A stretch of DNA of 64,000 nt from NCBI GenBank assembly GCA_964427505.1, contig CAYRUO010000004.1:215711-279710 (forward strand), written 5' to 3'. The DNA comes from Thermanaerothrix sp034436175. Its GTDB lineage: Bacteria; Chloroflexota; Anaerolineae; Anaerolineales; Anaerolineaceae. The notes beneath the pieces were generated by a model. The model ran no database searches. It was not told where the DNA came from and was given only the letters and a program-made list of their open reading frames with translations. Shown here piece by piece: positions 60,832 through 64,000 of the stretch. The position numbers and the translations under genes are program-made. Within the stretch, counting starts at the first letter, position 1, and the number at the start of each line of letters is the position of its first letter.

Positions 60832-62043
60832 ATGGAACTCACCCTGGCCAGTGTGGCGCTCTTGCTCTTGGTGGCGGCCGTGGTGGCGATGCTGGCGCGG
60901 CGATTGCACTTACCCTACACGGTGGGGCTGGTGCTGGCCGGGCTGGCACTGGCGCTTTTCCCCCGCTTTTCCGAAATTACCCTCACCCGCGACCTGATTT
61001 TCACCCTCTTCCTGCCCCCGCTGGTCTTCGAGGCGGCGCTCTACCTGCGCTGGCACGACCTCAAACGCGACTTTGTGCTCATCCTCAGCCTGGCCACCTT
61101 AGGCGTGCTGCTCACCGCCACCGTGACTGCGCTGGGGATGGTGTACCTGGCCCATTGGGCTTGGCCGATGGCTACTCTGCTGGGTGCGCTTATCGCCGCC
61201 ACCGACCCCGTCACCGTGATTGCCATGTTCAAAGAAGCCGCCGTGCGCGGGCGGTTGCGCTTATTGGTCGAAGCCGAAAGCCTCTTCAACGATGGCACAA
61301 CGGCGGTGCTCTTTGGCCTGGTCATGGGGGTGATCGAAGGTCAAACCGGCAACCCCCTGCTGGCGCTTCAGCAACTGCTGACCACCGTTGGCCTGGGTGT
61401 GCTCTGCGGCGCGTTGGTGGGCGGGGGGATCCTACTGCTGGCCGGGCGCACCGAAGATCACCTGGTTGAAATCACCCTGACCGCAGTCGCCGCTTATGGT
61501 TCCTTCCTACTCGCCGAGCGCTTTGCGGGCTCGGGGGTGCTGGCGTCGCTCACCGCCGGCCTGCTCATCGGCAACCTGGGCGCACTGGGTTCGATCTCGG
61601 CGCGCGGACGCGACGCGGTGGAATCGTTCTGGGAGTTCACTGCCTTCCTGGTCAATTCGCTCATCTTCATCTTGATCGGGATGCGCGAAGCCCATCAGGA
61701 TCTGTTGCACACGCTGGGGCCAATCGCCCTGGCCAGCCTCTTGGTGCTGGTGGGGCGGGCGGCATCGGTTTATCCTCTGGCGGCGCTCTTTTCGCCCACG
61801 CCCCTGCGCATCAAACCGGCTCATCAGCATGTCCTCTTCTGGGGCGGCATGCGCGGCACCCTTGCCCTCGCCCTGGCGCTGAGCCTGCCTACTACCGTAG
61901 CCGGTCGTGATCTCGTGACCACCGTTGCTTTCGGCGTGGTGGCTTTCTCCATCTTTGGCCAGGGCATGACCATCATTCCCCTCATGCGCCGGCTGGGATG
62001 TTTGCCCCACCCCCACGCACATCATCCTCCCACCGCGGGTTAA
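60832..62043 (+). CDS. Na+/H+ antiporter, CPA1/NhaP type
   Basis: A 403-residue polytopic membrane protein with about twelve helices. The CPA1 signature AATDPVTVIAMF near residue 123 and AESLFNDGTTAVLF near 145 contain the ion-binding Asp residues. FWGGMRGTLALALALSLP near 340 is the conserved late helix. It exchanges external protons for internal Na+ (or K+), helping pH and salt balance. No cytoplasmic regulatory domain is attached; the tail is short and His/Pro-rich. Confidence 0.94.
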   Translation: MELTLASVALLLLVAAVVAMLARRLHLPYTVGLVLAGLALALFPRFSEITLTRDLIFTLFLPPLVFEAALYLRWHDLKRDFVLILSLATLGVLLTATVTALGMVYLAHWAWPMATLLGALIAATDPVTVIAMFKEAAVRGRLRLLVEAESLFNDGTTAVLFGLVMGVIEGQTGNPLLALQQLLTTVGLGVLCGALVGGGILLLAGRTEDHLVEITLTAVAAYGSFLLAERFAGSGVLASLTAGLLIGNLGALGSISARGRDAVESFWEFTAFLVNSLIFILIGMREAHQDLLHTLGPIALASLLVLVGRAASVYPLAALFSPTPLRIKPAHQHVLFWGGMRGTLALALALSLPTTVAGRDLVTTVAFGVVAFSIFGQGMTIIPLMRRLGCLPHPHAHHPPTAG

Positions 62044-62088
62044 TAAAAATCACCCGCCCTTAACGCAGGCTTAATCTTCGGCTTTATG

Positions 62089-62094
62089 TATAAT
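62089..62094 (+). promoter_or_regulatory. -10 element upstream of the alternative complex III operon
   Basis: Perfect TATAAT 63 bp before the cytochrome start; no convincing -35 at normal spacing. Confidence 0.3.
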
Positions 62095-62157
62095 CATCCA
62101 AGGGGGGCAAACTACCTCCACTTATGATCTTGCGCATGCAGGCAAATGGAGCGGGCT

Positions 62158-63126
62158 ATGAGGAAACCTGGCATTGGTTGGGCAATCGTTCTGATCGTCA
62201 TCGCGGGGCTGATGGTAGGCTACCAGGCGGGGCAGGTCAAGGCACAAACTCCCGTGCCGACCGATGAGGTAGTGCTGGGAGCACGCCTCTACGATGATTG
62301 GAGCGAAGTCAAGGGCGTAACCCCACCCTCCGGCAGTCACCCGATTTGGGCACGTCAAACCACCAACACCCTCAGTGGGGCGGAGACCTGGCGGTGCGTC
62401 ACCTGCCACGGTTGGGATTACCAGGGCAAGGACGGCGCCTGGGGCAGCGGCGCGAATTACACCGGTTTTCCCGGCGTCTATGCTGCGCGCACCTTACCCG
62501 CTGCAGCGCTCACCCGCATCCTCAGCGGCAGTCCCGACCCCGAGCATGATTTCTCCCCTTACCTGAGCACGACGGAGATCCAGGCCTTGGTGACCTTCCT
62601 CCGCGAGGGCGTGGTGGATGACCGCGACTACATAGACCTGGTCAGCCGCAAGGTGATCGGGGGCGATGTAGCCCATGGTCAAGCGCTCTACACCCAAACC
62701 TGTGCCGCGTGCCACGGCGCGGATGGGCAGAAGATCACCTTCCGCTATCAGGGGATGCAGGTCTCACTGGCCTCACTGGCAGCGCAAGACCCCTGGCGCT
62801 TCCTGCACCGCACCCGCTTTGGAGTGGCACGTGTGCCGGAGATGCCCATTGGGGCGGAATTGGGGTGGAGCGCGCAAGATGGCCGCGATGTGCTGGCTTA
62901 TGCTCAAACCCTGCCCAGCGGCTTGGAACCCCAGGTGACTCCGCCGTTGGCCGGGCGTGAACCCACCCCTGCTGCGCTCCCCGGCGGCCCGGCGCAGAAC
63001 CTCATCACCGGTATCCTTACTGCCCTGGGCGCGATGGCGACCAGCCTGGGCTTCGCCCTGCTTCTGGGGGCGTTATTGGTCGGAATTCTACTGGTCGTGG
63101 TTTGGATACTGCGGGCGCGTAAATAA
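62158..63126 (+). CDS. Membrane-anchored diheme cytochrome c
   Basis: A 322-residue protein with an N-terminal signal or anchor (about 5-27), two c-type haem sites and a C-terminal transmembrane helix (about 295-318) with a short basic tail. The first haem motif is CVTCH near residue 81, with TGFPGVYAAR downstream; the second is CAACH near 181 in TQTCAACHGADG. Met ligands may be in GMQVSL and VPEMPIG. GGAG precedes ATG 62158; an ATG at 62146 is less well placed. It precedes actA by 25 bp and is in the same operon, so it may pass electrons to or from the complex. Confidence 0.88.
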   Translation: MRKPGIGWAIVLIVIAGLMVGYQAGQVKAQTPVPTDEVVLGARLYDDWSEVKGVTPPSGSHPIWARQTTNTLSGAETWRCVTCHGWDYQGKDGAWGSGANYTGFPGVYAARTLPAAALTRILSGSPDPEHDFSPYLSTTEIQALVTFLREGVVDDRDYIDLVSRKVIGGDVAHGQALYTQTCAACHGADGQKITFRYQGMQVSLASLAAQDPWRFLHRTRFGVARVPEMPIGAELGWSAQDGRDVLAYAQTLPSGLEPQVTPPLAGREPTPAALPGGPAQNLITGILTALGAMATSLGFALLLGALLVGILLVVVWILRARK

Positions 63127-63151
63127 CCTGAACGCAAAGGAGAGAGACACG

Positions 63152-63688
63152 ATGCAGGTCAAGAAACCCTGGTGGCAATCCGGCGGCGTGCGCATTGCGG
63201 TGGCATTGGTCTTGCTTATCCTCTTCGGCGGCGCCGCCAGCGGCATTTACCTTTCCCAAATTCCCCCCGAACAACCGATTGCCTTTCCCCACAAGACTCA
63301 CGTGGCGCTCGGGGCTCAATGCACCTACTGCCACCCGGCGGCGGCGTGGGGGCCAAACGCCGGCCTGCCGGGCATCTCCAAATGCTGGGGCTGTCATCAG
63401 CAGGTGCAGAAGAAATCGCCCGAACTGGAAAAACTGGCCGGCTACGTCCAGCGCAATGAGCCCATCCCCTGGGTGCCGGTAGCGATCCAGCCCGATTTCG
63501 TCAAATTCACCCATCAGCCGCACGTCCAGGCCGGCATTGCCTGTGAGACCTGCCATGGCCCGGTCTCGCAGATGACGGTGGCCCTGCCCCAGCCGCGCCA
63601 AAACATGGGCTGGTGCCTGGACTGCCATCAGCGTATGCGCCCGAACGACTTTGTGCGCCTCTCGGATTGCGCCACCTGCCACTACTAA
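63152..63688 (+). CDS. actA: Alternative complex III pentaheme cytochrome subunit ActA
   Basis: A 178-residue membrane-anchored multihaem protein. An N-terminal helix (about 14-34) is followed by five CxxCH motifs: CTYCH, CWGCH, CETCH, CLDCH and CATCH, the last at the very C-terminus. Additional His residues (FPHKTH, FTHQPH) fit bis-His ligation. Five haems and the position just before a TAT-type FeS/molybdopterin-like protein match ActA of alternative complex III, which oxidises quinol in place of cytochrome bc1. AAAGGAG precedes ATG 63152. Confidence 0.95.
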   Translation: MQVKKPWWQSGGVRIAVALVLLILFGGAASGIYLSQIPPEQPIAFPHKTHVALGAQCTYCHPAAAWGPNAGLPGISKCWGCHQQVQKKSPELEKLAGYVQRNEPIPWVPVAIQPDFVKFTHQPHVQAGIACETCHGPVSQMTVALPQPRQNMGWCLDCHQRMRPNDFVRLSDCATCHY

Positions 63689-63718
63689 ATCAATCCCTGC
63701 CCTGAATCGAGGAACAGC

Positions 63719-64000
63719 ATGAGCGAGAAGATTTCTCGGCGCGATTTTCTAAAACTCACGGCAATGGGCGCGGCGGCCACGGCGGTGATGACCGGCTGCG
63801 GCCCGATGTCGCGCTATGTGGTGCGCCGCCCCTACACCCAAATGCCCGAATACAACCAAACCGGTCAAAGCACCTACTATGCGTCCACCTGCCGCGAATG
63901 CCCTGCCGGGTGCGGAATCATCGTGCGCACCCGCGAGGGGCGCGCCATCACCATCGCCGGCAACCCCGAGCATCCCGTCAACCGCGGGCGCCTGTGCGCG
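63719..64000 (+). CDS. actB: Alternative complex III iron-sulphur/molybdopterin-fold subunit ActB (cut by window edge)
   Basis: The first 94 codons of a large protein. The N-terminus has a twin-arginine signal SRRDFLK and then MTGC, a possible lipobox. The segment STCRECPAGCGIIVRTREGR contains the CxxCxxxC pattern of the first FeS site; GNPEHPVNRGRLCA follows. This matches the start of ActB, which fuses a molybdopterin-oxidoreductase-like domain and FeS-cluster domains. GAGGA lies five bases before the ATG. The rest of the operon should continue to the right. Confidence 0.93.
   Translation, partial: MSEKISRRDFLKLTAMGAAATAVMTGCGPMSRYVVRRPYTQMPEYNQTGQSTYYASTCRECPAGCGIIVRTREGRAITIAGNPEHPVNRGRLCA

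Noticed and set aside
62957..63151. N-terminal extension of ActA
   Set aside because: The frame is open within the preceding cytochrome gene, but AAAGGAG and the membrane anchor mark 63152 as the start.

Overview
The window looks like a chromosomal segment of a GC-rich, probably thermophilic or moderately thermophilic member of the Chloroflexota (Anaerolineae-like). This is inferred from gene content, not from a marker phylogeny. Pointers are the start of an alternative complex III operon (cytochrome c, pentaheme ActA, ActB) at the right edge, many secreted lipoproteins with Thr/Pro-rich linkers, a single-chain alpha-beta glycyl-tRNA synthetase, a baeRF-type release-factor paralogue, homodimeric pyruvate:ferredoxin oxidoreductase and a LexA with a GAAC-N4-GTTC operator. 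I found no phage, plasmid, CRISPR, rRNA or tRNA signatures. The gene layout is that of an ordinary core chromosome with dense 4-bp ATGA operon overlaps.

Layout. 1-2927 (minus): a MecA-like penicillin-binding protein (cut by the left edge) coupled to Maf. 2997-7764 (minus): a dipeptide-type ABC transporter (permease, binding protein, permease) plus an M20 peptidase, with no ATPase gene. 7963-12872 (plus): purine salvage (xpt, guaA), then a membrane FHA protein and a PP2C phosphatase. 12869-21001: a CoA-ester lyase, PcrA/UvrD helicase, a gene remnant, NDH-2, an MFS exporter, a Trm112-like protein and an LCP cell-wall ligase. 21087-26581: fused GlyRS, glutamate dehydrogenase with a structured leader, a candidate small RNA, then rpsU and infA. 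26764-33729 (minus): a triple-FAS1 lipoprotein, a DHOD-like protein, PFOR and a NUDIX hydrolase. 33832-38524 (minus): a LysM lipoprotein, a possible 26-residue peptide gene and two coupled signalling proteins. 38685-41986 (plus): DnaJ/CbpA-like, HtrA-like and baeRF.

42073-46245 (minus) is a compact five-gene envelope cluster: rhomboid protease, SDH-type ClpP-fold membrane protease and three single-pass coiled-coil proteins, one with a cytoplasmic helix-hairpin-helix domain. I consider it the best candidate for an undescribed system. 46322-51288 (plus): MurJ, GNAT, a SagB-like nitroreductase and a GH5 glycosidase, followed by a convergent SixA-like phosphatase. 51942-57213 (plus): a Thr/Pro-rich membrane protein, three tandem M42 aminopeptidases, a sugar-type binding lipoprotein and a small membrane protein. 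57229-60167 (minus): lexA, lysS, greA. 60832-64000 (plus): a Na+/H+ antiporter and the alternative complex III operon.

Taken together the genes describe a cell that imports and hydrolyses peptides (ABC importer, M20, M42 trio), feeds amino acids through GDH and ferredoxin-linked PFOR, respires through NDH-2 and alternative complex III, and devotes several genes to cell-wall synthesis (PBP, LCP, MurJ, LysM). All calls come from reading the sequence. No database search was possible.
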